A DNA stretch of 64,000 nt, taken from positions 248,001-312,000 of the forward strand of contig NW_026944025.1 in assembly GCF_033296635.1 (NCBI RefSeq), in the 5' to 3' direction. Positions 35,856 to 48,426 of this stretch are shown here, piece by piece (the stretch's first letter is position 1; each line of letters begins with the position of its first letter). The notes under the pieces are model-generated. The model did no database searches. It saw nothing but the letters and a program-made list of their open reading frames with translations, and was not told the origin of the DNA. The position numbers and the translations under genes were made by a program. Source of the stretch: Dichotomopilus funicola (taxonomy: Eukaryota > Ascomycota > Sordariomycetes > Sordariales > Chaetomiaceae).

Positions 35856-38800
35856 TCACGCCCGTCTTCCTCTCCCTCTTCCCCCTCTTCCCCCTCTTCC
35901 TCCTCTGCCCCCTCTAGCCGGCCGACCAGACGGCAGTGCCTTTCTCTGTCTCGTCTCCATCCCATTCCCATCCCCATTCCTCCCATTACTCTCATCCCCA
36001 CAACCCCCAATCCCAACCCCCCGAGAAGAAGAAACCCCCTCCTTCCCACCCCCCATCGCCCCCTCCAACCCCTCCCGTTGCACCTCAACAACAACCCACC
36101 ACCACTCCCCCACCCCCCCGGCCATCCCCCGTCCCTGAGCCACCACCAACCCCAAACCCCCCAGCCACTCCAGAATCAACTCCGCCTCAAACTCCATAAT
36201 CACCGGTTTCAGCGTCGCGACTAACTCGGCCGCACGCATCGACCCGCGCGAGGCTAGTGTTATGAGCACGGCGCTGAGGTATTTGAGCCAGCGGGCCGGG
36301 TGGACTGTGTTGAAGACGTCGCACCATACTGGGACGGCGCCTGAGGGGCCGACGGTGGGGGGGGGGTGAGTGCGGAGGTGGGATCGGAGGGTTGTGAGGG
36401 ATGATTTGTCTATGCTGTCTTTGGCGGTGTGAGGTTTGGAGGAGGAGGAGGATGACTCCGGGTTGGATTGGTCTTCTTCTGCTTGGTCTTCGGCCGGGTC
36501 GTACTCGTCAAAGAGATACCGCTCGGTAGGTACCACATCCAACCGAAAATGCATATACTTCTTCGTATACTTCCTCGTCTCATAATTCCCCGGCTCATGG
36601 CCCATCGGCACATGCGGCTGACCCGTAGTCTCAACCCGCACGCGGCCGTTTGCCTGCAAGTTCAGCAACGCCATGATCATGCCGTCGTTCGTGATATACG
36701 TGACCCTCTTCTTCCGCAGCGCCGGATCCGCAACCCGAAAAGCCTCGTCCAGCTCACGCTTGAACTGCGCCGCCTGGGCAAACTTGTGCTGCTGCGCCGA
36801 CTTCTCGATGGAGTCGAGCACGCGCGTGTTGAAGCGCCAGCGGCGGCCGTTGGACCATTTGGAGGATGATTTGGAGATGACGCCTTGCCGCTGTAGTTGG
36901 TCGACGCCCTTCATCATAAGTTCCGTGATCTCGGTTTTGGCACGCGTTGGGAATAGGCTGTTGCGCTGGTGGAGTACGGCGTCGGCTGTGTAGGCTTCGA
37001 CGGGAGTCACGCAGAGGGAGCGCGTCCAGGACATGGCGACGATTAGTTCGGGGTTTTGCGGGGTTAGGTCGGCTGGACCATTGGGAGGGTTGTTGTTGCT
37101 CTTCTCAACAGTGTCAGTAGTATCGCCATCTACCCGGAAGGACAGCGGCTCGGAGGTCACGTCCTGGAACTTGTTGAAGATGGACCGTTGCGGGTGGTAG
37201 AAGGCCTCGCGCCAGGGCCGGTTGCCGTGGGTGAACTTGGTGACGGTGACTTTCTTGTCGAGGGCGGCGCGCGAGGCCGGGAGCACGCGGCGCTCGGCCA
37301 GGTCCAGCTTGGTGGTCCACTTGATCAGGAACTTCCAGTCGTAGGCCAGCACGTTGTTGAAGTCGAGGGGGGGAATCTCGTCGCGCTCGTAGGCACGTAG
37401 GAACGCGCGGCGGAACTTTTCCGTCAGGCTCACGATGGTCGAGAGCCGGTCTTTTTTGAGGGCGCACCAGTAGTGTCGGAGCTGGCTGATACTGTGTGGT
37501 GTTAGCATAACAGTATTCACACACACCCGGTCATTCCCACATCGCAACACGAGAAAAAACAAAACAAAAAAAAACTCACGTCTGATCCGGCACAAGCCGC
37601 AACATCAACCCCCAATCCACAACCCGATCCACACCTCCCAACAAAGTCGTCACCACAATAAACGCCGCCAGCCTTACATTCTCCCTCGACCAATCCAACC
37701 CATCCTCATCTTCTCCTTCTCCCCCAGCCTCTCCAGCATTATTATCCACCTTCCTCAAAAAGTCCTGCGCCGACCTCGGATACGCCGTAAGCTCCCGCAT
37801 CGTCTTGATGGGCGCCAACTTCAACTTGGGCGGTCGGCCTTGTTTTCGCCGCTCTCCGGGTGGCAGTGGTGCTTTCGGCACGCGCCGCTTCTTGGGGGGC
37901 GATGGGCCTTCCATGTCCCCGTTTCTGGTGTGGTGACTGACACCAGTCCGTTCGGCGTCGTCATCGTCATCGAGGAACACAACATCGGTGTAGTCGTCGT
38001 CTTCGAGGTCTTCGTACGGTAGGGTTTCCAGGTTGTACTGTGTGTCGTCTGACCAGGCGAGCGTCATGGGTCGTGAGGGGGCGATGGAGAATTTTGGTGC
38101 AGAGACGTTGATGAAGTTGTAGTGGCGGTAGTCGTAGCCGTAATAATCATGATTGCTATTGGCCACGGAAGCCTGGCCGAGCATGATGGCCGTGCCGGCT
38201 GGGGACTGTTCCCAAGCGGCGCACTGGTTGAGTACGCCGCAGACCTTGGCGTAGTCTTCGTCGGCCCAGTCATGCGGTTTGGTTGTGTTGTCCCGCTGGT
38301 TGGACACTAGACTTCCCACCATGTCTCGCACACTAGTCGGGATGTTCTGAGCCTGCAGCCACGCGAGACTGGGCATCCAGCCGTGGAGGGTGAAACTGCT
38401 GCCGTCGTTGATTTCGAAGAAGCCCTGCGTGCAGTTCGGCCACAGACCGCCGGGCTCTTGTTGAAGTACCACTGGCCAGGTGAATTCGGCCGTCTTGGGT
38501 CCCTTCGCTGCCTCGGGAGACACGGGCGCTTCCTCCGCTTTCACATCCTCCCCAGTATCCTCCGAACTCTCCCGGTCCTCACGATCGTCCTCGTCCACAT
38601 CCATTCCTTCTTCCCCGTCGTCCTCCAAACAAGTATTCGGCCCCAGAAAACACACCTCCGGAGCACCAAACGGAACCGACGGCCTCCAGTAGAACTCCTC
38701 GGGCAAACTCCCCAGCCCCGGGTTCCTGACCCTCCCAAGCTCAGCGGGGAGTTTGGCCAGCGGCTTGTCAGAATGCGAGAGCCTCCTTCGCCCAGCGCGC

Positions 38801-41800
38801 GGGCCCAGTTTCGCCGGCAGCAGACTATACGCCTTGATCGCTTCGAGAACCGAAGGCCCTTCCTCTTCTTGCTGCCACTGTTGATCTTCTTCCTGCTGCT
38901 GCTGTGCGGCTTGCTCTTGATCCTGTGCATACCCCGCCGGGTCCATCTCGCCCATGATGTTAGGATCGACCGGTATGTCGTCGTCGTTATAATAGTACTC
39001 ATCCTCCTGGTACCCCGTCCTCGCCCGCTTGGTAGCAGAACCACCGCCAATCTCCTCCCTAGCCCTCCGCTTCCTCCGACCGCGCCCAACGACCTGACGA
39101 GCATGGCTACCATCATCATACTCATCGCCCTCGCCCTCACCCTCATCCTCATCCTCCTCCACCAACCTCTCCGTCTCCCTGATCCAAAGCGGATCCCGCC
39201 TTGGCCCAACCACCGGCGCCGTGTTCTTGTAATACGTCGCATTAAACACCTCAATCTCCTCAATCTTCCGCCGACTACGGAACTTGCGGCCATTAGCATT
39301 CGGTTTCCCAATCAAGTCCCGCTCGTTCGTCCTCGTGTCATATTCCTGCAGCCGCAGCAGTTCTTCCTGCGTTGGTGAGAATGCCGGTGGCACGTACGTG
39401 CCCGGGTAGGTCTCCCGCATCAATTGCTTCATCGCGGCTGCTGCGGGTCCGTTCGGGTCGACACCGTGCCCCACGATCAGAGTGCATGTTTGGAGCCGGC
39501 CTCGTTCGGTCTTGAGCATGTGCGTGTGCACGGCGGCGAGTTTGCGCGATTCGAGTGCCTTGACTGCGCTGGTGCAGTTTTTCCAGGTGGGCGGCATCTG
39601 ACGTCGGAATTCGATGAGGAATACTTTGGTTAGCGCGTAGAAGAGGGCTTTGTCGCCTGGGAACACGCCGTTGGTGTTGGCTAGCAGGTAGAGGATGATG
39701 TCGAAGGCCTGCGCGGTTCGTCGCTTGGCGTCGCTGGTCATGCGGTCGTAGTTGGAGGTGCGGGTGAAGGGCGTGTAGTGGTCTTGTGAAGACAGTGCTC
39801 CCTCCTCGTTCTCCTGCTGTTTTTGTTGTTCAAACACCTGCTGCTGCTCTCCCTGGTGGTCGGTAACAGGATCGGGGTATTCGCTCAAGGGGAACTCGGG
39901 CTGGGCAACTCCGTAGCCCCGGGTAGGTGAGACGTCACCATATCCATTCGGATACGCTGCTCCGGTCGGATCCCGCATGGAATAACCCTCCGTAGTAGCG
40001 GCACCAGCAGCAGCAGCCCTAGCTCGCTTACCGCTGCGTGCACCGCTCACCAACGACACCGCAGCCTCGTCGGAAGCCCGTGACCGAGACCGAGAGGGCG
40101 TGGTAGGAGCCGTCGGCAAAGAAGGGAACGCTGGTTCTCGCCCCTGGCTACCGCTGGCAGCACGAGCGGTACCACGAGTAGCCCGAGCCGCCTTAGCAGC
40201 GCCAGCGACCGCCATCTTCTGAGTTGTTGAACTCGGCGGCCGTCCTCCCGTGCGTGACCCAACCCCAAACGGACTTATCGTGCTCTCCGTAAGAGTGTTC
40301 TTCGCAGCCGCCGCCGCCGCCGCCGCCGCCGCCGCATCAGGCCCGCGACTAAACATCTTCAGCGCATCTGCTCCCTTTGGTCGCTCCGACTCCCACATCG
40401 CTGGGTTATCAACCTCATTCGCCTCACTAGCCGCAACAGTCTCAGCAGCAGCCGCCTCCAACCCGCGAAACTGATGAGCCGGATCCTGAAGCGTGCGCAT
40501 CGCCTTCCGGATCTTAACACGGAGCCGACGAGTGGTCTTCTTCTTCGTCTTGCCGCTGTCCTTCTTTCCGCTGCCCTTCTTCTTCTTCCCGTCCTTGGCC
40601 GCCGCCTTCCGCTTACTACCGCCACGACGTCCCGTCCTCCTCCCCCTCTTCTCGTCGCCCGCCATCGAGACCGTATCAGACGGCGGTGGCACCGGAGAGA
40701 GTCGGCGGCGCTTGCGGGAGCGCTCGAGGAGGATGGTAGGGTCGAAGTTGGGGTTGCAGGGTACTTGGGCCTTCTGGAGGTGGTATTTGAGACCGATGTC
40801 GTTCTTCCAAGCACCGCCGCAGAGATCGCAGACGTAGGGCTTTGCGCCGGCTGCGAGGGCTTGGCCTTTCTTGCCTTTGCCTTTGCCTCTGCCTTTGCCT
40901 TTGGCGGCGGGTTCTGCGGGGGTGATTCCGGTTGTGGTCGTTTGGGAAGCCGCTGTGATTTCTTCTGGGGTGGGTGGCTGGTAGTCGGCTGATCTCATCT
41001 TGGTGATTTCTTGCTGGATCCAGCCCGCCTTTTCTGGGTTTCCTTCATCTTCAACCGCAAAAGCATACGTCTGAGGTGGTTGTGCTCCTGTTTCCAGGGC
41101 CAATATCTTCTTCCCATCGCCCTCTGGATCATCCTGGATAACTGGCTCGCTGAGATTCTCATCAACCGAAACCGTAACAGGCTTCTTGAGACCCCTCCCA
41201 GATCTCAAAAACGTGACTTTGCGATCCGCACGATGGACCTGAAGCTTCCCCAGCACGTTGTTGTATCGGACAGTCATGATCAGTTCTTGGTCCGTCGGGA
41301 TCTTGGGCACTTGCGGCCCCTGGTTCTCCGGCGTAACGATGGTCCGAGGTGATTGCGTCTCTTGCGTCTCTTGCGTCTCTTGCGTCTCGGTCGGCTCAGC
41401 CGCAGCACCCTCTGCCTTCTCAGCACCGGTCGCCATTTCATCGAAAGACCGTTTTCGTTGTTGAGATGCAGACTCATCTTCCACAGTTTCAGCAGGTTGA
41501 CCCTCTTGAGCTGGAGTTTGAGTCTTGGAGCCCGGTGTGGCAGCTGCGTCAGAAGCAACTCTGGCTGCAGCTACATGTTCCGGTCTGATGCGAGGAAGCA
41601 ACTTTCGCTTCGATGAAACCTTTGTTTTGCGAGCTTGACGCGCCATCTCGGTGAGAGAAATGTTGTTGTCCGACTCCAACGCCTTGGTGCGTATCGCGCC
41701 AAACCCATAAGGGTTTGCTGGTGCAGGATTGGACGATGCTTGTTGCTGTTGCGGTTTTGCTGTCTCTTCTTGTTTCGGAGCATCTTCTGCAATGCGCGCG

Positions 41801-43528
41801 CTCCCGTTTTCACTTATTGCGCTAAGTGCAGAGAACATGTAGGCCGACGTCTTGCCCGTGCGTACAAGCTCGCTGACGACTTGAAACTTCTTGAGATGCG
41901 CCGGCTGCTGCGTGTCGGCCACCTTGGTGAGATAGCTCGAGAGATACCGACGGTGCTGATACCCGACAGTCGCGACGCTGACCTGGGGGTTTGAAGCCCC
42001 TTCAGCACCAGAGCTCCGAATGACCTCAAAGACGGTCTGCGCCAGTGGTTTCTCGGGGATCCAGCCGCTGAAGATACGCCGGACCTTGGCGCGGGCGTCG
42101 CCTCCAGCGCCATCCTCTCCTGATTTCTTATACAGGGCGAGCGCGTTGGGCTTGGGCTCCCGGTGCCGTGTCGGATCTGAATACTGCGACGTCTTCTTGC
42201 CCGTAGCAAGAAACTTCTCCCACTCCTCTGCGCTAGGTTCTCGTACAAACTTCAGACAGTCCTTGAACACTTTGCGCGTACCCGGGAACGAGGCCGCCGT
42301 GTACTTGAGCACGCCCACATCTACCAGCCGCTGACAGTTCTTAGCCAGTGTCTTCATCTGCCATCGCTTCCCCGAGACACCCATCTTGAGTCTCAGGTCC
42401 GCGTATCGAATCACATTGAATGCCTTGACCACGCCCACGGCGGTCCTTCCCAGCGCGTCCATGTCGATGTTATTCCCCGTCCAGCGCTCGTGCCAGGACA
42501 CTGGCTCCAAGTCCTTGCTCAACGTCTCGGGTGTCAAATCCAGTCCGCATTTCTCCGTTTCCACCAGCGGCGGCGCAAAGTCAATCAGCCAGAGCCTGCT
42601 GGTCTTCATCTTTTGCACCACCACCGTGCGCTTGGCAATGTATCCCTTCCGAGCCAGCGAGTCCGTCCGCTTGGGTAGCGACCGTTTGTCCTGATCGACC
42701 AGCCGACGCAGATCGCTCTGGAGGATGCCCTCGCCCCGTGTCGACGCGATGCCCTGCAGACACGCCCATTCCAGCGCAGGCACGCGCTTATAATCGACCC
42801 CATGGCGTGTCAACGTCTGCCAGACCAAATCCTCCGCTGGGTGAATCCTCGGCCGCGTGGTGAGCGTTTTCTTCGTCCTCTTCTTTCCCTTCGCTTGGTC
42901 CGCGGTTGGTTCCTTAGTATTGGCTTTCGCCTCGGCCTCTGCTGGCGCCGACGCGGAAGAGTTGGTCAGGGCCGGGTCGATCGTGTCGGCTTCTGGCAAG
43001 GCGAGGGCGTCCTTGAGCTCCATTCGGTTCCATCGCTTGTTGCCGTTGATGAGGATTTGAGGACGAGAACGTAGCCAGTCCCAAGCCCAGCGAGCCGATG
43101 CGAATTCAGCATCTGTCAGGGATTTCTCGAGATCCCTGTCGTCGGGAGCTCCCTGCAAACTTTGCGCTGCGTCATGGCTTGGCCCTTGTTGTCCTTCAAG
43201 GCTGAGGTGATATTGGCGGACAATTTTAAGTAATTCGATGATGGAAACTCCTAATCGTGGGGTTAGCATCGCGATGAATCATAGTTGATACTGAAAGGCC
43301 ATCCATAACCACCGCGCCAAATTTATCCCTTTCTTTAACAAAACAGTAGCCCATCCATAGTACCACTCAAACCAAACATCCCCCAACAAATTGAGTCATC
43401 GCGCCCACACCATGGTGTTGAAATCCATGGTGAGAAAAGACCAGCCAGAAAAACTCACCTTTCTCGCCCGAATACGCAATCTCCGGAATAAGGTCCTCCA
43501 GGAAAACCTCTAGACCGACTCCGCTCAT
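35856..43528 (-). CDS. TFC3: TFIIIC B-block-binding subunit (tau138/Tfc3-like)
   Basis: Largest subunit of TFIIIC, which recognises the B box of tRNA genes and recruits TFIIIB and RNA polymerase III in the nucleus. Three exons (43528-43459, 43250-37580, 37491-35856; introns 208 and 88 nt) join in phase to 2458 residues. The short first exon supplies MSGVGLEVFLEDL and is needed for a correct N-terminus. A winged-helix B-block region lies at about 160-250. The conserved WIPEKPL segment is at about 410. Extras are notable: a TQE repeat near 643, a CxxC...H...C zinc-finger-like insert at about 828-852, a poly-Ala run near 990-1000, several acidic blocks and a terminal Arg-Gly-rich tail of about 20 residues. 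It is much longer than yeast Tfc3 (1160 residues). A further unseen small intron near the C-terminus is possible. Confidence 0.82.
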
Positions 43529-44006
43529 GATGGTGATGCGCCGAGGCTCATTCTCGGGCGTTGAAAATTTTTATGAATGTTGCGTCGATGCGGGAATTGA
43601 ACGCTGGCGCTCTCGTTTCTTGATGGCGATTTTCGGGGAAAAGTCGCGATGGGGCGGGAGAGTGAGTGCAGCGGAGGATTTTTGGAGGGGCAGTGGGTTG
43701 CGCTGCGGGTCAAAAGGTGGGGTACTGTTGCACGGAGAAAAGGTACGTACCTTGCCGCTCAATTGGGATGATTTCATTCATGTGGTGCACAATGGCACAA
43801 CAGGCTGGGATGATATAAACTTTGTTATTGTCTTTCATCTTAGAATTGGATGGAATAATGTGCACCATGGGACGGGGGCAGCAATTGCTGCCTAGCATGA
43901 CAACATCACCATATCAAGCATAGGTAGCAAAGAGAAAATTTCAAAAGTTTTCCGACTGGATATTATCCATTATCATTTAAACCTGCACCGTAAAACAGTG
44001 TTCTAC
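43529..44006 (-). promoter_or_regulatory. Promoter region of the TFIIIC subunit gene
   Basis: 478 bp between two minus-strand genes. No specific element is recognised. Confidence 0.5.
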
Positions 44007-45121
44007 TCATGCCCCGATAGCAGGCCTCCTCTCGCTCATCATCTTCCGATATGACGCGACAACCTCCGACCGGATATTCTGCAGCTCCTCCCTCTGCCTC
44101 AAACTCCCCGCCGCCTTGGGAATATCCTCCACCGCGACCGCGGCTCCACGCACCAGCAAATTCTTCTTGGGCAGTTTCAACTCCGGCGGTGCCTGCGCAA
44201 CCTCATTCAACCCAACCCTCTCCTCCCCTCTCTTCTTCTTAATCTCCGCCCACGGATCCTTCTCCGGCCCACTCTCCTCACCAATATACCGCCCCCTCTT
44301 ATTCCCCTTCTTCCCACCTTTCTTTTTCTTACTATTGCCGGCAGAACCCAACGCCGCCGCATCCGCATCCAACTTCCACGTCACCCCCATCGTCTCGTCC
44401 TCCTCCATCTCCTTCTCCTCAGCCAGCTCGCGCTCCTCCTCACGACGCTCCTGCACGCGCCGGTCGATCTCGCGCCACTCGGCGTACATGTTCTGCATGC
44501 GGCGCTCCTTGAGGGTGCGCCGGACTTTGAGGCCGAGCGGGTCTTTGCCGTTCTTCACTGTCTTGTTGACTAGGCCGCTGATGGGCAGGGCGGCGTCGAC
44601 ACGCTGGTTGAATTCGGAGATGCGCTCGCCGGGGCGGATCTTGAGGTCGGTGGCTGTCTCAGGGGTGGTTGTTGTAGTGGAGTCCGGTGTTGTCGATGTC
44701 GTTGCCGCGGTTGTTTCTGTGGGTTTCGCGGCTATTGCGGGCTTTGCGGGCTTGGTCTTCTTCTTGCCTTTGCCCTTGCCCTTCTCGGGAGCGTCGCCGT
44801 TGTCGAGACCTGACCTTTGTGGCCTGCCGCTAGTGAAGGCCATCAGGCGCTTGAAGGCGCGCGGGGCATCATCGGCGTCCTTCCCATTGCGTTTCCGCTT
44901 CTTCTGTCCATTGCTCTTTCCGCGAGGGTCGTCAGATTTTTTCTCGACTTTCTTTTCGGCCTCCTTCTTTTTGGAGATGGTCGTTGGCGGTAGAGATTTT
45001 GCAAGTTGCGATGGAGGAAGGTCGAAGCTAATTGCGGTTAGATACGGGCATCATAACGGTCTATCAGTTCCAATCCTTACGTCGACTCGTCCTTGTCGCG
45101 CCGAGTGTGTTTATGAGGCAT
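44007..45121 (-). CDS. Basic coiled-coil protein, probably nucleolar
   Basis: Two exons (45121-45081, 45027-44007; 53-nt intron with a CTAAC branch site) give 353 residues starting MPHKHTRRDKDEST. The N-terminal 90 residues are Lys/Arg-rich with RKRNGKD- and KGKGKGKK-type stretches suggesting nuclear or nucleolar import. The motif DAPRAFKRLM followed by a Ser-Gly-Leu-Asp segment, then a Thr-rich linker, a long charged helix (LKERRMQNMYAEW onward) and a second Lys/Gly-rich block resembles the CCDC137 family of nucleolar proteins. I do not know an established fungal name, and the function is not visible. A role in ribosome biogenesis is a weak inference from composition. Confidence 0.8.
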
Positions 45122-46191
45122 GGCGAAAGCAAGCGTTGTCCCAATGCTGTCGGTAAATACTCACCAGAATTCACGCGCTGACCCAACGATAAGAGCACCT
45201 GAAGGTCCTCAATTCTGGTCGTGGAAAAATTTCCCCACAGGCCGATAAGATAAGAATTTAGGTGGACCTCCCATCCGCACCCCTGCTGCCGCGTTTAACC
45301 CCACTGTCGAAACCTTGAGCCGCTTCCTCCCCTGCCCGTGCTTCCCAACTGCTTGAAACTCCGTCTGACCCAGCAATGTCTCTCGGCCACTCCGACTTGG
45401 AATACGCGATTCTTACCATCATATCAACTGGCACGGGGCAATAGGAAATCACTAAATCCAGAAAAAAACAGATGAAAAACGGCGTCCGAGGCGGGAGCGG
45501 CAGTTGAAGATGGATTTAAGGTCGACGCCACATGCAGCTGCAGCCACTCGGCTCCCCAGCATCCAGCCGACGGAGCGCGACCCGCCTGTCAGCAACAACG
45601 GGGCCAACGAAGTCTAAAAACGGCAGGCATCCCCATCGTCTAGACTCTCAGCCGTTAGATTGCCGAACTTCAAAAGGCACATCGTCCCTGCAATGGAGCC
45701 CTTCTCTCTTTCCATTCCTTTTTAGCTATTAATTTCAGATGCTTCTTCCCAAAGCGTGCTTGTTTCTTGGAAATTGTGGACCGCTGTATTTTGAGATCGC
45801 CATGAATTGTCCGCTTCGGAACCCCTTTCCTCAGAACTTGTGACTCGGAACTCGCCCACAACGAATAGCGACACCAGCCCACGATCGTCTTAACCGACCC
45901 CCCTCCCCCCCCTCCCCCCCCAAGCGGCCGACTTGAACGCCTAGAGATCATTCAGCCCGTTAAACAGTAATTAAGCTTTCAAGATTCGAGATCAAGACAC
46001 GGATCATGGGGCCGGAGTCGGTGGGTCTGGTGGAGGTCAGGAGCCGGGACTCGACGGAAGTGACACAAGTGGGGGTAGCACTCCCCGGGAGCAACCAGTC
46101 CCATTTAAGAACGAACCCACGCGGCCCCGAGGAAGATGTACATGAAAAACGCGACAGAGCCACCGGCATTCTTTCATCGTTGTTGGCAACC
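45122..46191. promoter_or_regulatory. Divergent promoter region
   Basis: 1.07 kb between the coiled-coil gene and the AIM6-like gene. It contains a C-run at about 45899-45919. An upstream in-frame ATG for the AIM6-like gene lies at 46006. Confidence 0.5.
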
Positions 46192-47443
46192 ATGGCTTTC
46201 TGGAAATTCGAAAAACAAAAAGCGACTATGGCGGTGGACTACGCGCCGGTTCGGCAAGATGCTGAGGACGACGAGCACGGCGGGACTCGGGTCACGTACA
46301 CAACCACGCGGCCCGAGATGAGGAAACCGCGTACTTGGCAGTTATACCTTTTGGGCTTGGCAGCCGTGTAAGTCAAACCCGGTCGATTCGCCGGCCGACT
46401 CGCACTCCGTGAAGACACACTTAACTCACACATCCTTCTCTAGGGCTCTCACCTTCATCATTGTCGACACCGGGGAAACCATCGCACACCGGTATTTCGG
46501 TGGCCGGCTCGTGGTGCGTGACCCGTTTGCGAACTGGGGCCAGTCGGGCAGCGGCACGGAGCAGCTTGCCTGGTACCCGACAGACTTCCTGCGGGACGTC
46601 ATCCCGGTGCCGTGCCACTCGCACAACGACTACTGGCGCACCGTTCCCGTCTTCACGGCGCTGTACGCCGGCTGCACGGGCGTCGAGGCCGACGTATGGC
46701 TGCGCAACGGCGACCTCCTCGTCGGGCACGACACGGCCTCGCTACAGCCCAACCGGACGTTCCAAACGCTCTACGTCAACCCGCTGGTGGAGATCCTACA
46801 GCACCAGAACCCGAAGACGGAGTTTTACGACGGCAACGACAACGGCGTGTTTGACACCGATCCGGAGCAAACTCTCGTTCTGCTAGTGGATATTAAAACA
46901 GATGGCGCTGAGACCTGGCCGTGGGTGGTCAAGCAGCTGACGCCCTTGAGAGAGAAAGGCTGGCTGAGCTACTACGACGAGGCAGACGGGCAATTCCACC
47001 CGCGGCCCATCACCGTCGTTGGGACAGGGAACGCGCCCTTTGACCAGATCCTCAGCGGGAACAACAACACCCTACAACGTCGCGACGCCTTCTACGATGC
47101 GCCGCTTAACAAGCTCGAAGAAGAAGACGGCAGCGGTAACGCAACCTACCACACGTACAACGCCACCAACTCGTACTACGCCAGCGTCGACTTCTGGCAT
47201 GCTATCGGCGCCGTGTGGTGGCGCGGCGGGCCCAATATAACGCAGCTGGGTAAGATCCGGTCGCAAATCCAGGCGGCCAAGGATCGCGGCCTGGTGTCGC
47301 GGTATTGGGGCCTGCCGCCGTGGCCGATTCATGTGCGCAATAAGGTGTGGGAGGTCCTGGTGGAGGAGGGGATTGGGATGTTGAATGTGGATGATGTGAA
47401 CGCGGCGACGAAGGAGGATTGGACGAGGCCGGGGACGTTCTAG
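46192..47443 (+). CDS. AIM6: AIM6-like membrane-anchored phosphodiesterase-fold protein
   Basis: Two exons (46192-46367, 46444-47443; 76-nt intron) give 391 residues. A short cytosolic N-terminus is followed by one hydrophobic helix (about 48-67) built across the splice junction, making a signal-anchor with the rest outside the cytosol. The luminal part has PLC-like/GDPD-superfamily features: CHSHNDYWR with the likely first catalytic His, GVEADVWL with acidic metal ligands and LLVGHD with a second His, as in GDPD enzymes. Several N-glycosylation sequons (for example NRT, NAT, NIT) fit a secretory location. Yeast Aim6 was named from a mitochondrial-inheritance screen; its substrate is unknown. 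The start could instead be the in-frame ATG at 46006, adding 62 residues with no recognisable signal; I prefer 46192 because the anchor helix is then close to the N-terminus. Confidence 0.85.
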
Positions 47444-48426
47444 GGGAATCGACAGTGTAGTAAATGGTTTTGTATTAGGGTGCGTTTTCGGGGGTTTCCC
47501 TTTCACTCTAAAGATGGTTGAATACCCACCTGCCTTACATACAGCAGCACATCACGATTTTGAATTGCGATTAGGATACCACAGCATATTGCGAGAAAGA
47601 GAGTTGGTGGTTAATTAGAATATGGTACATACATGACTTAGGTAATGAAATAGAAACCGGTCTTCGATGCAATGTCACATTATGTTTTTTGGATAAATCA
47701 ACAATGTCTACTAGCAAATAATACATAACACAATAAGAAGAGAAAACAAGAGTCTACTACTACAAGGAGGAAAATACAAAAAAGCTCACCGCCCCATCAT
47801 CTCAACACCCCGGAGGGGTCAAGGAATGGGGGGTGGTTACGAAAACCCCGAAAGATTTTACTCGGTGCATCATCCGGGGATCGAACCCGGGGGCTGAGAT
47901 TCCGCGGTGTACTAGTTGACGCCCACGGCCCTCCCATTGCGCCATTCGACCGTAGTCGGTTTGGGAGGGCGGTTGGAAGGAACAGCGGGCGGGCGGATTA
48001 TAAAGGGCGGACAACTTTGGGGGAGGGAAGGAACGGATGGAGGTTTTGGATATCGGATTCCGCGACCCCGCTCCGGTGGCCTCCGAGACTCCGGGAAATC
48101 TCCGGAGTGGCTGTTTTGTGTGGACAATGAATGTGTCCCGTTCACCCGTTCGCCCGTTCTTACGCGGGGTTGTGTGGGCTTAAGCCAAGCAATGATAGTA
48201 GAGTAGCAGTACCGAGGATTGTGGCAGTTGAGAGGAGGGGTAGTTGAGGGGTGGTTTATCTTATACCACGGCTGTTTATTGAATGTCGGGTATGAGGTGT
48301 TGAGATGACATCAACGTCTGAAGTGCAACTTACAACTTGCTCAAAAGCCAAAATAACAAGCACTACAAACATTGAAGGGAATTGTTCATCCTAAAATCTT
48401 ATCTAACCATCATTATCATTATCATC
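47444..48426. other. Intergenic region with a tRNA-like relic
   Basis: About 1 kb between AIM6-like and cyanase. The first part is AT-rich. A degraded tRNA-like element lies at 47866-47951 on the minus strand. The last 30 bp before the cyanase start are an ATC-rich leader. Confidence 0.6.
47866..47951 (-). pseudogene. tRNA-like sequence, probably a pseudogene
   Basis: The minus strand has a good A box (TGGCGCAATGG, 47944-47934) and a perfect B box (GGTTCGATCCC, 47887-47877) with a paired T stem (CCGGG/CCCGG). The 5' and 3' acceptor strands do not pair, the D stem has a mismatch and I cannot form an anticodon stem. This suggests a tRNA-derived relic or a pol III-type element, not a working tRNA. 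Confidence 0.4.

Noticed and set aside
38383..39378. 331-codon plus-strand frame
   Set aside because: Antisense shadow of the TFIIIC subunit; Arg/Leu/Pro-rich with no domain.
44116..45156. 346-codon plus-strand frame, Ser/Phe/Leu-rich
   Set aside because: Antisense to the Lys/Glu-rich coiled-coil gene; its composition is the mirror of that gene, including apparent membrane segments.
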